Source: Cryobacterium sp. N22
GTDB taxonomy: Bacteria; Actinomycetota; Actinomycetes; Actinomycetales; Microbacteriaceae
Direction: 5' to 3'
Assembly (NCBI RefSeq): GCF_002929555.1
Contig: NZ_PJJP01000039.1
Location: forward strand, 620,001 to 684,000
DNA: 64,000 bases
Below the pieces are notes generated by a model that was given only the letters and a program-made list of their open reading frames with translations, made no database searches and was not told where the DNA came from. The position numbers and the translations under genes were made by a program. Below are positions 1-8,117 of the stretch, one piece after another (position 1 is the stretch's first letter; every line of letters begins with the position of its first letter).

Positions 1-597
1 CTGGGCCTGGTCACCGGGCTATCCCTCATCATTGCCATCGGTGCCCAGAACGCGTTTGTGCTGCGGCTGGGCATCGAGGGCCGCACCCGGGTGATCCTGC
101 CGGTGGTCGCGATCTGCGCACTGTCCGATGCGGTGCTGATCCTGGCCGGAGTACTGGGCATGGGTGCCCTGGTCAACGCAGCGCCGGTGGCCATGGTGGT
201 CGTGCGCATCGTCGGAGCCGCGTTTCTCATCGGCTACGGACTCTGGGCGGCGCGGCGCGCCATCCGCCCCGGCGCGCTCCTGGTGACCGGCTCCAACGGC
301 GCCACCGGAATGGGCGTCGCGGTCGGCACGGTTCTGGCCCTCACCTGGCTCAATCCGCACGTGTACCTGGACACCGTGGTGCTGCTCGGTTCCGTCGCCT
401 CACAGCAGGAGGCCGCCGAGCGCTGGTGGTGGGCCGGCGGCGCCATGGCCGGCAGCCTGCTGTGGTTCGCCGGCCTCGGCTTCGGGGCGCGCCTACTGCG
501 CCCGATCTTCGCCCGCCCCCAGGCCTGGCGCGTCCTGGACGGCATCATCGCCGTGGTGATGATCGCACTCGGCGCCCGGTTGGCCTTCGACCTCTAG
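1..597 (+). CDS. LysE/ArgO family amino-acid exporter (5' truncated)
   Basis: The open frame runs from the first base of the window, so the true start lies upstream and about the first helix may be missing. The visible 198 residues are very hydrophobic, with about five membrane segments. Near the start they carry the G-A-Q-N-A-F motif, which is typical of the LysE/ArgO family of basic amino-acid exporters; a second family-like stretch (T-W-L-N-P-H-x-Y-L-D) lies at about residues 115-124. By family knowledge such proteins expel arginine or lysine across the inner membrane by proton exchange. The substrate here is inferred only. It ends 40 bases before the next gene on the same strand. Confidence 0.85.
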   Translation: MGLVTGLSLIIAIGAQNAFVLRLGIEGRTRVILPVVAICALSDAVLILAGVLGMGALVNAAPVAMVVVRIVGAAFLIGYGLWAARRAIRPGALLVTGSNGATGMGVAVGTVLALTWLNPHVYLDTVVLLGSVASQQEAAERWWWAGGAMAGSLLWFAGLGFGARLLRPIFARPQAWRVLDGIIAVVMIALGARLAFDL

Positions 598-637
598 CCC
601 GCTCAACTCGCCGGCGGAGCGGCGGTACGCTTGCCCC

Positions 638-1300
638 GTGCTTTCCAAGGACCTGATCCGCCTCTATCCCGAGCTGTACCACGTGGCAGCGGATGGAGCG
701 TGGCCGTCGATCGAGCGGCATGGGCTGCTCAGCACAGCCGCGCTCGTCACCCGCTGGGGCGTGCGGCAGGGGGCGCCGCAGGCCGCGATCCTCACCAAGC
801 GGCGCGGCGAGTCGCTGGAGTTGGAGCATCCGGACTACGGCACCGCCGTCATCCGGCACCAGAAGGCGATGCACGAGTCGTCGCTGGCCGCCGCGCTGGA
901 GGACCTGTCCCCCAGCGAGTGGTACACGATGCTGAACGATCGGGTGTTCTTCTTCCTGCAGAAGACGCGGCTGAACGAGCTGCTCACTGCCCGCTCGTAC
1001 CGGGACGACGCCCACACCGTGATCACGGTAGACACCCGCAGCCTGGTCACCGCGCACGAGGCCGACATCGAGCTCACTCGCGTGAACACCGGCTTCGCGC
1101 AGCGGTTCAGCGCCGAGCCGCGCGGGCGCGACAGCTTCCAGTCCATCGAGGAGTTCGCGCATCCGACCCGGGCGCACGCCTCGACCAAGGTCGTGGATGT
1201 GGCCGAGCTCGCGGTGTACCGCGGGGTGCGCGACATCACCACGCACGTCAAGCGGGTCGAACGGGTGCGCGACGGAACGGTGCTCGAGCGCTTCGTCTAG
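638..1300 (+). CDS. Conserved hypothetical protein, DUF7002-like
   Basis: A 220-residue soluble protein with a GTG start. I recognise it only as resembling the DUF7002 group of uncharacterised actinobacterial proteins. The N terminus has an L-Y-H-V-A-x-D-G-A-W-x-S-I-x-x-x-G-L pattern (about residues 12-29). That pattern is reminiscent of the opening strand and helix of ADP-ribosyltransferase-fold enzymes such as Tpt1 and DarT, where a Tyr-His begins the NAD pocket. This parallel is inference from motif shape. There is no signal peptide or membrane segment. The gene faces the convergent glycosidase gene across a long hairpin. Confidence 0.7.
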   Translation: MLSKDLIRLYPELYHVAADGAWPSIERHGLLSTAALVTRWGVRQGAPQAAILTKRRGESLELEHPDYGTAVIRHQKAMHESSLAAALEDLSPSEWYTMLNDRVFFFLQKTRLNELLTARSYRDDAHTVITVDTRSLVTAHEADIELTRVNTGFAQRFSAEPRGRDSFQSIEEFAHPTRAHASTKVVDVAELAVYRGVRDITTHVKRVERVRDGTVLERFV

Positions 1301-1334
1301 ACCACGGGGCGAGCGTGTGTGCCGCACCCCTCGC

Positions 1335-1379
1335 TGGTCGAGCTTGTCGAGACTCGCCAGGTTTCGACAAGCTCAACCA
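1335..1379. terminator. Long hairpin between convergent genes, made of two inverted GGTCGAGCTTGTCGAGAC-type repeats
   Basis: Arms at 1335-1353 and 1361-1379 are near-perfect reverse complements separated by 7 bases. The arm sequence belongs to the same dispersed repeat seen at 21523-21543 and 21576-21597. Position between two convergent stop codons suggests a bidirectional terminator. There is no T-run, so termination function is inferred. Confidence 0.6.
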
Positions 1380-1393
1380 ACGGGCGGGGCAGA

Positions 1394-2590
1394 TTAGGCC
1401 GCGGGGGCGACCGACGGCTCCAGGCCGTTGCGGCGGGCGACCTCGCCGAGCCAGCTGGCGCTGGGCTTGGGGGTGCGGGCGAAGGTCTGCGTGTCCCAGC
1501 CGATCAGGCCGAAGGTGGGCTTGAAGCCCGACGCCCACTCGTAGTTGTCCAGCGCGGACCAGTGCAGGTAGCCGAGCAGGTCGATGCCGTCGTCAATGCA
1601 GGAGTGCAGCCCCTCGAGGGCGCCCTGGGTGTAGGCGATCCGGCGGCTGTCGTCCTGCGTGGCGATGCCGTTCTCGGTGACCATCACGGGCACGTGGTCG
1701 GTCAGCTCCCAGGCGGCGCGCACGCCGATGCCCGCGGCCGGCGGGAAGAACTCCCAGCCGGTGAGGGTGGTCTCCACGCCCTCGGCGACGGGCCGGGGGC
1801 CCTCGGGTCCGATGAAGGTGCGGGTGTACGCCTGCACACCCACGAAGTCGTCCCCCTTCACGGTCTCCAGGTACCAGTCCTCGCGCGGGTAGGCGTACTC
1901 GGCGAGCTTCTCGTCCGCGCCCTCCTCGTCAACGGCCACGAAGGCCTGCGTGGCGACGGTCCAGCCGGTCTTCAGCTGGCTCACCTGGCTCAGTACCTCG
2001 CGGGAGCGCTGGTGCGAAAGCAGCAGGGCATCCGCCACCTGCAGGTCGGGGTCCGGGAGGCCGTGCGCCACCAGGTTGGCGGCGTCTTCTCCGCCGGCGA
2101 GCATCGCGGCGATGTTGGGCTCGTTGATGGTGCACACGTAGTTCACACCCTCGGCCACGACGGGCAGGGCGAGCTCGGTGTAGCGGGCGAACAGGTCGGC
2201 GGCATCCGGCGCACGCCAGAATCCGTCGTTCTCGAACCAGCGCGGCACGGTGAAGTGCATCAGGGTCACGATCGGCTCGATGCCGAACTCGTGGCAGGTG
2301 TCGACCATACGGCGGTAGTGATCGATCGCCGAGCGGGAGGTGAAACCGCGCTCCGGCTCGATGCGGGCCCACTCGATGCTGAACCGGTAGGTGTCCAGGC
2401 CCAGGTCGGCGAGCAGCTTGATGTCCTCGCGGTAGCGGTGGAAGCTGTCTGCGGCGTCTCCGGAGGGTTCGACCATGGTGGTGCCGTTGGCGTGTTCCTT
2501 GGGCCACCAGTTGCTGTTGACGTTGTTGCCTTCGATCTGGTGGGCGGCGGTCGCGGCGCCCCACAGGAAGCCTTGGGGGAAAGTGAGCAT
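1394..2590 (-). CDS. GH1 family beta-glucosidase, catalytic residues intact
   Basis: A 398-residue glycoside hydrolase family 1 enzyme that would hydrolyse beta-linked glucosides or related sugars in the cytoplasm (no signal peptide). Family marks in order: F-L-W-G-A-A-T-A-A-H-Q-I-E-G (8-21), the acid/base motif T-I-N-E-P (E157) and the nucleophile motif V-T-E-N-G (E306), then W-S-x-L-D-N-Y-E-W (344-352). It is somewhat shorter than the usual 440-480 residues. An AAGGAG ribosome site lies 8 bases before the ATG. It is the last gene of the LacI-controlled group, 45 bases after the hydrolase gene. Sugar specificity cannot be told from the sequence. Confidence 0.93.
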   Translation of the reverse strand: MLTFPQGFLWGAATAAHQIEGNNVNSNWWPKEHANGTTMVEPSGDAADSFHRYREDIKLLADLGLDTYRFSIEWARIEPERGFTSRSAIDHYRRMVDTCHEFGIEPIVTLMHFTVPRWFENDGFWRAPDAADLFARYTELALPVVAEGVNYVCTINEPNIAAMLAGGEDAANLVAHGLPDPDLQVADALLLSHQRSREVLSQVSQLKTGWTVATQAFVAVDEEGADEKLAEYAYPREDWYLETVKGDDFVGVQAYTRTFIGPEGPRPVAEGVETTLTGWEFFPPAAGIGVRAAWELTDHVPVMVTENGIATQDDSRRIAYTQGALEGLHSCIDDGIDLLGYLHWSALDNYEWASGFKPTFGLIGWDTQTFARTPKPSASWLGEVARRNGLEPSVAPAA

Positions 2591-2635
2591 GGAAGGATCT
2601 CCTTGGGTAGCGGTGGTGCGGTGTTCAGACGAAAA

Positions 2636-3466
2636 TCAGCTGGTGGATGCCCAGAAATCGTTGAGCACGTCGGCGGTGAAGCCGGGGTTGTCGAGGTTGG
2701 GCAGGTGCCCGGCCTGTGGGATCACCCGGTACTGAGAGCCGAGCCGCTCCGCCATCAACCGCTGCGACGGGATGGGCCAGGCGTCGTCGGTGTCGCCGTG
2801 TGCGACCAGGGTGGGCACCCGGGTGGCCCGCACGGCGTCGGAGGAGTCCGGGGTGCTCTGCAGGATGCGGGCGCAGCCGAGGTAGTTGTCGACCGAGGAG
2901 GCGATCAGGCGGTCGCGCACGAATTCGTCGTCGGCGGTGAGAGCGCTGCCGGCCGGGTGATCGAGCGCCCAGATGGCCAGCGTGCCCTGCGAGGCCACCA
3001 GCTCGGCGTCGGCCTCGTGCACCCCGGCCCGGCCGCCGGGGCCGGAGCAGAGCATGGTGAGGTCACTGAACAAGGCGGGGCTACGCAGCAGCGCCGCCCG
3101 GGCGACGAGGCCGCCCAGGCTGTGGCCCACCAGGTGCACGGGGCCGCCCGCGCCGATCTCGTGCGCGACCGTGACGGCATCCGCCGCGAAGTCATCGAGC
3201 CGGTAGTTCTCGAGCCCCACCGGGGCGGCGGAATCGGCCTGGCCGCGCTGGCTGTAGCCCACGACCTCCCAGCCGTGCGCCGCGATCAGCGGAAGCAGCA
3301 GCCGGAAGTCCTCCTTCGAGCCGGTGAAGCCGGGCACCAGCAGGGCCACGCCGCGGCGCTCGCCCGCCGGCATCGCCCGGAACGCGGTGAGCGGCCCGGC
3401 AGCGGTGTCGACGGTGAAGTGCACCAACCCGGGCGCCAGCGCCAGGGCGCCGAACGGAGCGGTCAC
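2636..3466 (-). CDS. Alpha/beta-fold hydrolase
   Basis: A 276-residue cytoplasmic alpha/beta hydrolase. The nucleophile elbow G-H-S-L-G-G places the catalytic serine at residue 116. Candidate acid and base are in G-D-T-D-D (about 225-229) and Q-A-G-H near the C terminus. The L-V-P-G-F-T-G stretch (43-49) supplies the oxyanion hole. The start is GTG and overlaps by 4 bases the stop of a 30-codon leader ORF, so translation is probably coupled. Its place between a LacI regulator and a GH1 glucosidase suggests it removes an ester or acyl group from a plant-type glycoside, but that is inference. Confidence 0.88.
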   Translation of the reverse strand: MTAPFGALALAPGLVHFTVDTAAGPLTAFRAMPAGERRGVALLVPGFTGSKEDFRLLLPLIAAHGWEVVGYSQRGQADSAAPVGLENYRLDDFAADAVTVAHEIGAGGPVHLVGHSLGGLVARAALLRSPALFSDLTMLCSGPGGRAGVHEADAELVASQGTLAIWALDHPAGSALTADDEFVRDRLIASSVDNYLGCARILQSTPDSSDAVRATRVPTLVAHGDTDDAWPIPSQRLMAERLGSQYRVIPQAGHLPNLDNPGFTADVLNDFWASTS

Positions 3467-3555
3467 GCGACGACCGTGCGAGGTTTGGGGATCGCGTCCA
3501 GCAGCCGGATCGCGGAGAGGCCCTGATCGGGCCGAGATCGAGTGGGTTGCATCAT
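3463..3555 (-). CDS. Putative 30-residue leader ORF coupled to the hydrolase gene
   Basis: A 30-codon open frame starting at an ATG-ATG pair, with GAGGAAA about 12 bases upstream. Its TGA overlaps the GTG of the alpha/beta hydrolase in a GTGA arrangement. The product begins M-M-Q-P-T-R-S-R-P-D and ends P-R-T-V-V-A. I recognise no family. It may be a translational-coupling leader, or the remnant 3' end of a lost upstream gene. It sits just downstream of the LacI-type operator. Confidence 0.4.
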   Translation of the reverse strand: MMQPTRSRPDQGLSAIRLLDAIPKPRTVVA

Positions 3556-3597
3556 TACTACCGGGTTTCCTCAGTCGACGTTGAGATTGTCTTCAAT

Positions 3598-3611
3598 TGT
3601 AAGCGCATACA
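3598..3611. promoter_or_regulatory. Probable LacI-family operator (TGTAAGCGCATACA)
   Basis: A 14-base near palindrome with the central GC step typical of LacI-family operators; only one base pair breaks the symmetry. It lies between the LacI gene stop and the hydrolase-glucosidase genes. The simplest reading is that the adjacent LacI protein binds here and is released by a sugar ligand. Confidence 0.6.
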
Positions 3612-3659
3612 TTAAGAGACTGCAAGCACGGGCTTCTCACCGCAGCACCAGGTGCTCGC

Positions 3660-4778
3660 TCAGACGCGTGGGCAGCTCTCCCGCAGCACGACCTCGACGG
3701 GCAGGGTGAACGACTGCGGTTCGAGATTCGGGTCGTCGAGCCGGGCCGTGATGGCATGCACGGCGGCACGGCCCAGCTCCACCATCGGCTGGTGCACCGT
3801 GGTGAGCCGCGGCCGGGAGTGCCGGCCCGCGCTGATGCCGTCGAAGCCCGTCACGAGAACGTCATCGGGCACCCGGATGCCGCGCTGTTCGAGCACGTCG
3901 AGCACGCCCAGCGCGGTCTCGTCGTTGGAGCAGAGGATGGCGCGGGGCCGGTCCGTGGCCAGGATCCGTGCCGCCGTGGCCCGGCCGCCGTCGCGGGTGA
4001 AGTCGCTGCGCAGGATGCGCACGCTGCTTTCGGCCAGACCGGAGTCGGCGAGGGCGTCGCGGAAGCCGGACAGCCGCTCGGCGTCGTCGGGAGAATCAGT
4101 GGGTCCGGCGATGTACACGACGTCGCGCACCCCGTGGTCCTGCAGCACGTAGTTGGCCAGGGTGCGCATGCCGGGGCCGTTGCTCGCACTGACGTGGTCG
4201 AAGTCGTCGGCGCGCTGGGCCCCGGCCAGGATCACTACGGGGATGCGGCGGGCCACGTAGGTCAGCAGCTCGTCGGGCACGGTGCGGGCGAGCACGGCGA
4301 GGCCGTCCACCCGGCCGGCGATGTCGGTGACCAGGGCTTCCCGGCTCGAACCGCGCCCGGCGGCCACCATCAGGGCGAAACCGCGGCGCCAGGCCTCGAT
4401 CTCGGCGCCGCGGAGCACCTCGTCGAAGTAGAGGTTCTCGGTGTCGGAGGAGGCGTCGGAGTCGTCGTCGACGATGGGCACGGTGTCACCGCGCGCCGAG
4501 TCGACGGGCTGGTCCGGCACGGTTTCGTCGTGGCCGGGAAAGAACAGTCCGATCACATTGGTGCGCCGGGCGGCGAGGCCCCTGGCCGCGGCGCTGGGTA
4601 CGTAGCCGAGCTCGGTCACGGCGGCGAGCACACGCTCCCTGGTGTGCTCCCGCACCGCAGCCGGCGAGCGCAGCACGCGCGAGACGGTGGCGATCGAGAC
4701 GCCGGAGCGTTCGGCGACGTCGTAGACCGTGGGTGCTTTCGCCACGTCGCCGTCTCCTCGCCTGGGTGCTGCCGCCAT
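3660..4778 (-). CDS. LacI family transcriptional regulator
   Basis: A 372-residue repressor. The N-terminal helix-turn-helix reads T-V-Y-D-V-A-E-R-S-G-V-S-I-A-T-V-S-R-V-L (from about residue 17), followed by the hinge A-A-R-G-L-A-A-R-R-T and a periplasmic-binding-protein-like sugar domain. An acidic insert (D-D-D-S-D-A-S-S-D) near residues 100-110 is unusual. A later in-frame GTG just before K-A-P-T-V-Y could be the true start. It is encoded directly upstream of the hydrolase and GH1 genes, and a LacI-type operator lies between them, so it most likely controls these two genes in response to a glycoside. Confidence 0.92.
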   Translation of the reverse strand: MAAAPRRGDGDVAKAPTVYDVAERSGVSIATVSRVLRSPAAVREHTRERVLAAVTELGYVPSAAARGLAARRTNVIGLFFPGHDETVPDQPVDSARGDTVPIVDDDSDASSDTENLYFDEVLRGAEIEAWRRGFALMVAAGRGSSREALVTDIAGRVDGLAVLARTVPDELLTYVARRIPVVILAGAQRADDFDHVSASNGPGMRTLANYVLQDHGVRDVVYIAGPTDSPDDAERLSGFRDALADSGLAESSVRILRSDFTRDGGRATAARILATDRPRAILCSNDETALGVLDVLEQRGIRVPDDVLVTGFDGISAGRHSRPRLTTVHQPMVELGRAAVHAITARLDDPNLEPQSFTLPVEVVLRESCPRV

Positions 4779-4901
4779 GCCGCCGTTCCTGCGCGGTGTC
4801 CTGCCATCGTACGGCGGCTTCTGTTCCCGTTCCGGACAATTGCGCCCGGCGCACCGGGCCCATTTGTCCGCTTCGGCAACAGTTGCGGGCGTGCTGGCGG
4901 C

Positions 4902-6623
4902 TCAGACGCCTTCCCGGGCCTCCAGCCAGCCGGTGTGTACGGCCTCGAGGAAGGCCTCGTAGTCCTTCTCGTTCTGGTCGGCGTACCGGTTGGAGAAGTC
5001 GGTGATCGCACGGTCGAACTTGTCGCTCTTCCCCAGGTACGCCGCGATCGCGACGGGATCGCCCGACCTGGCGTGGGCGCGGGCCAGGGTCCAGCCGCAG
5101 GCGTGAGCGTAGAGGTTCATCCCCATCGGCACCATCGCCTCCACGATCGCCGAGCCCTTCATGTCACGCAGCTGACGCCAGTACAGGTACCGGTCGGCTT
5201 GCACTCCCTTGGTCCAGCCCAGGAAGATGTCGCTGGCGGCCTGCATCATCCGCTGCCCCTGCACCACCCGCTCCCCCGGCTGCTCGTAGATGCTCTTGGG
5301 CAGGTGGTCCTCGAGCACGGATGCCGTGGCCTCCTTCACCTGCAGGAACAGCGGGTCCTGCTCGTCGCGCCCCTGCAGCAGGGCGATGAACGCCCGGTTA
5401 CCGACGCTGCCGACACCCACCACCTTGTGGGCCACATCCACCACCTCGAAGCGTTCGAGCAGCCGCCGCCGGTCATCCTGCAGGGTTTCCCGGTAGGACC
5501 GCAACTGTTCCAGGACCGCCGCCTGGATCTCGTCCGGCGACAACCCCAGGGATTGCGCGACATCGCGGACCGGCATCACGATCGGCGGCTGGCTGATGAT
5601 CCGGTACTGGCCGTCGACGAGTTCGGCGAGCTTGGACAGGGCCTGCATGCTGTCGCGGGAGCGCGCCTTCGCGGCGTTCTTCAGCACATTCTTCTCGAGT
5701 GCCTTGGACGTCTTGCGCGCCAGCTTGCCCTTCTGGGTGGCCCTGGCCATATCCATGGCCGCCAGCATCTCCTCCTCCGTCATCTTGGCGTACCAGATGT
5801 CCATGGTGCGCATCGAGGCGAACTGGGCCATCCCCTCCCGATAGGAGCGAACGGCTTCCAGGGTCACCTTCCGGATGTCCGCGGCGCTGAATCCGTTGTT
5901 GCGGGCCGCGATCGTGAAACTCGCCGTCATGCGCAGCACGTCGTACTCGAATGGACCGGGCAGGGTCTCGTCGAAGTCGTTGAGGTCGAAGAGGAGGTTG
6001 CGCTCCGGGGATGCGAACACCCCGAAGTTGGACAGGTGCGCGTCACCGCAGAGCTGGACGATGAGGCCGGCGCGCGGGGTGTCCTTGAGGTCGGTCGCCA
6101 TGATCTTGGCGGCGCCCCGGTAGAAGGTGAACGGCGAAGCCATCATGCGCCCGTGCCGCACCGGCACCAGGTCGGGCACCCGAGTGCGGTTCTGCTCCTC
6201 GATCAGGGCGACGGGGTCGGGGCGGTCGGCAGCCGGCTCCCAGCCGCGGTGGCTGGCGCGGGGGGTCTGGAGGCGCGCCGCCTTGCCTCGTGCGGCGCGC
6301 TCGGCGACGTAGGGGTGCTCCGCCTTCCGGGGCGCGGTGGCCTGATGCTCTGCGCTCGAAGGCGTCCTGGTCGGGCGTGGGGTGGTCGGTTTCTTGGCGG
6401 GCGCCTTCTTCGCAGCCGAACGCTTGGCGGTCGGGGCCTGAGTTGTCGATCGCTTCGCGGCCGAACGTTTGGCGGTGGAGTTCTTGGTCGTCGGCTTTTT
6501 AGCGGTCGGGTTCTTCGCAGTCGAGGTCTTCGCAGTCGAGGTCTTCGCGGTCGAGGTCTTTGTCTGGTTCTTCGTGGTCGGCCGCTTAGCGGTCGTATTC
6601 TTAGCGGTCGAGTTCTTGGCCAT
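4902..6623 (-). CDS. DUF2252 family protein with Lys/Thr/Ala-rich N-terminal tail
   Basis: A 573-residue protein using the ATG at 6623, which has AGAGGAG 8 bases upstream; a longer frame to 6677 lacks such a site. The first ~110 residues are low-complexity repeats of T-A-K and T-S-T-A-K type, resembling histone H1-like tails of actinobacterial DNA-binding proteins. The remainder matches the DUF2252 family, which has a kinase-like layout: G-D-A-H-L-S-N-F-G and F-D-L-N-D-F-D-E are recognisable and recall the aminoglycoside-phosphotransferase catalytic and metal loops. Function is unknown. The tail could bind nucleic acid or polyphosphate; that is inference. Confidence 0.85.
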   Translation of the reverse strand: MAKNSTAKNTTAKRPTTKNQTKTSTAKTSTAKTSTAKNPTAKKPTTKNSTAKRSAAKRSTTQAPTAKRSAAKKAPAKKPTTPRPTRTPSSAEHQATAPRKAEHPYVAERAARGKAARLQTPRASHRGWEPAADRPDPVALIEEQNRTRVPDLVPVRHGRMMASPFTFYRGAAKIMATDLKDTPRAGLIVQLCGDAHLSNFGVFASPERNLLFDLNDFDETLPGPFEYDVLRMTASFTIAARNNGFSAADIRKVTLEAVRSYREGMAQFASMRTMDIWYAKMTEEEMLAAMDMARATQKGKLARKTSKALEKNVLKNAAKARSRDSMQALSKLAELVDGQYRIISQPPIVMPVRDVAQSLGLSPDEIQAAVLEQLRSYRETLQDDRRRLLERFEVVDVAHKVVGVGSVGNRAFIALLQGRDEQDPLFLQVKEATASVLEDHLPKSIYEQPGERVVQGQRMMQAASDIFLGWTKGVQADRYLYWRQLRDMKGSAIVEAMVPMGMNLYAHACGWTLARAHARSGDPVAIAAYLGKSDKFDRAITDFSNRYADQNEKDYEAFLEAVHTGWLEAREGV

Positions 6624-6748
6624 GGTGACGGCTCCTCTGTGGACGACGCTGGAGCCCTCGCGCGCGGCGATATCCACCGGTGGGCGGAATGACCCTCTGA
6701 ATGGTCCACGATTGCCCGGGGTCCCACAGCTGTCAATGGCCCGAGCAT

Positions 6749-7135
6749 TCAGTACCTGAAGAACGCGTTCGCACGGCTGGAGTAAAGGATGCTGATCACA
6801 AGCAGGGCGAACAGGATGTTCACCACTCCCACCGCCACCTCCCCGTGTACGAGGCTGAAGACACCGTTGATCGCGGAGAGGATCTGGAGGCCGGCGACGA
6901 TGCCCCTGGACAGGTTTGAACCGCGGAACAGGCCCCGGGCCACGAGGAGGGTGATGACGCCGAGCACGATGGCGATGACGCCGGTGCCGAATGCCAGTCC
7001 GGCGCCGCCCACTGCGGTGTCTACCTCCGCCGAGTTACCGGCGATGAGGAGGATGACCCCGCCGATGATGGTGAGCACAGCGTTGATATAGACGATCACC
7101 GCGATGAATGTGACCAGGCCGGGTCGAGTTGACAT
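6749..7135 (-). CDS. Small four-helix membrane protein
   Basis: A 128-residue protein with four predicted membrane helices (about residues 8-32, 43-66, 79-95 and 100-118) and short loops. It resembles the DUF7144-type integral membrane proteins common in actinobacteria, which have no known function. No enzymatic or transport motif is visible. It stands alone on its strand between the DUF2252 gene and the FAH-family gene. Confidence 0.75.
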   Translation of the reverse strand: MSTRPGLVTFIAVIVYINAVLTIIGGVILLIAGNSAEVDTAVGGAGLAFGTGVIAIVLGVITLLVARGLFRGSNLSRGIVAGLQILSAINGVFSLVHGEVAVGVVNILFALLVISILYSSRANAFFRY

Positions 7136-7177
7136 GGGCTACACAGTAGAGCGATCCGGCCGCGGCGCGAAGGGTGC

Positions 7178-8038
7178 TCAGTCGGCAGGTTCCCAGGACA
7201 CCACGCGTTGCGTTTGGGCGCCGAGTCCGTCGATGCCCATCTCGATGGTGTCGCCGGCGGCCAGGTACGGGAAGCGGCCCGACATGGCGACGCCCTCGGG
7301 GGTGCCCGTGTTCAGCAGGTCACCGGGCTCGAGCACGGAGAACTGCGAGAGGTGCCAGACCAGGTAGGCCACGGAGAAGACCATGTCAGCGGTGCTGGAG
7401 TCCTGACGCTTCTCACCGTTGACCGCCGACCAGATCCGCAGCGCCTGAGGGTCGACCTCGTCGGTCGGCACCAGTCCGGGGCCCAGCGGGTTGAATCCGG
7501 CGGCGATCTTGCCCTTGGACCACTGCCCACCGGAGAGGTCCTTCTGCCAGGTGCGCTCGGAGACATCGTGACTGACCGTGAAGCCTGCGACGTAGTCGAG
7601 GGCATCCTCCACGGAATCGAGGTAGCTCGCCCGCTTGCCGATGACCACGCCCAGCTCGACCTCCCAGTCGACCGTCGCGGACCCCTTGGGCAGCACCAGG
7701 TCGTCGAAGCCTCCGACGACGGTATTCGGATGCTTGAAGAACAGGATCGGTGTGGTCGGTGCCGCGTTCCCGGACTCGGCAGCGTGGGCCGCGTAGTTCT
7801 GTCCGATACAGAGCACGGCCATGGGCCGGGCGATCGGCGCGCCGACGCGCAACGCGGCGGCACCGGGCAGGACGGGAAGCGAGTTGCGGGCCGCTTCGCG
7901 CGCCCGAGCGATGCCATCCGCCGCCAGGAAGGCACCGTCGATGTCCGCCGTCAGCGGGCTGAGGTCGTACACAACCCCATCGACCTCAATCGCCGGCGTC
8001 TCGTGTCCGATCGGTCCGAGCCGAAGAAGCGTGGTCAT
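7178..8038 (-). CDS. Fumarylacetoacetate hydrolase (FAH) family protein
   Basis: A 286-residue enzyme of the FAH superfamily, which cleaves or hydrates 2-oxo acids with a Mg ion. Family marks: C-I-G-Q-N-Y-A-A-H-A (about 75-84), F-F-K-H-P-N-T-V, D-W-E-V-E-L-G-V-V-I-G (metal-ligand Glu pair), G-F-T-V-S-H-D-V-S-E-R-T and L-N-T-G-T-P-E-G near the C terminus. The ATG at 8038 with GGGAG close upstream fits the family N terminus; the frame stays open to 8371 but that stretch is not FAH-like. Members act on acylpyruvates, 2-keto-3-deoxy sugar acids or catechol meta-cleavage products. The substrate here is undetermined. Confidence 0.9.
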   Translation of the reverse strand: MTTLLRLGPIGHETPAIEVDGVVYDLSPLTADIDGAFLAADGIARAREAARNSLPVLPGAAALRVGAPIARPMAVLCIGQNYAAHAAESGNAAPTTPILFFKHPNTVVGGFDDLVLPKGSATVDWEVELGVVIGKRASYLDSVEDALDYVAGFTVSHDVSERTWQKDLSGGQWSKGKIAAGFNPLGPGLVPTDEVDPQALRIWSAVNGEKRQDSSTADMVFSVAYLVWHLSQFSVLEPGDLLNTGTPEGVAMSGRFPYLAAGDTIEMGIDGLGAQTQRVVSWEPAD

Positions 8039-8117
8039 GGGTCTCCCGACGAAGGTGCTGGTGTGAGGGTCAGTACGACCGTACACAACGCTGCGGCCGC
8101 AATCGTGGTCACCCCCG

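Noticed and set aside
1319..3526. 735-codon plus-strand open frame
   Set aside because: It is antisense to the GH1 and hydrolase genes, which have clear families and ribosome sites. Long false frames are expected at this GC content.
3756..6692. 978-codon plus-strand open frame
   Set aside because: Antisense to LacI and DUF2252 genes; its composition is Val/Gly/His/Arg-rich noise with no domain.
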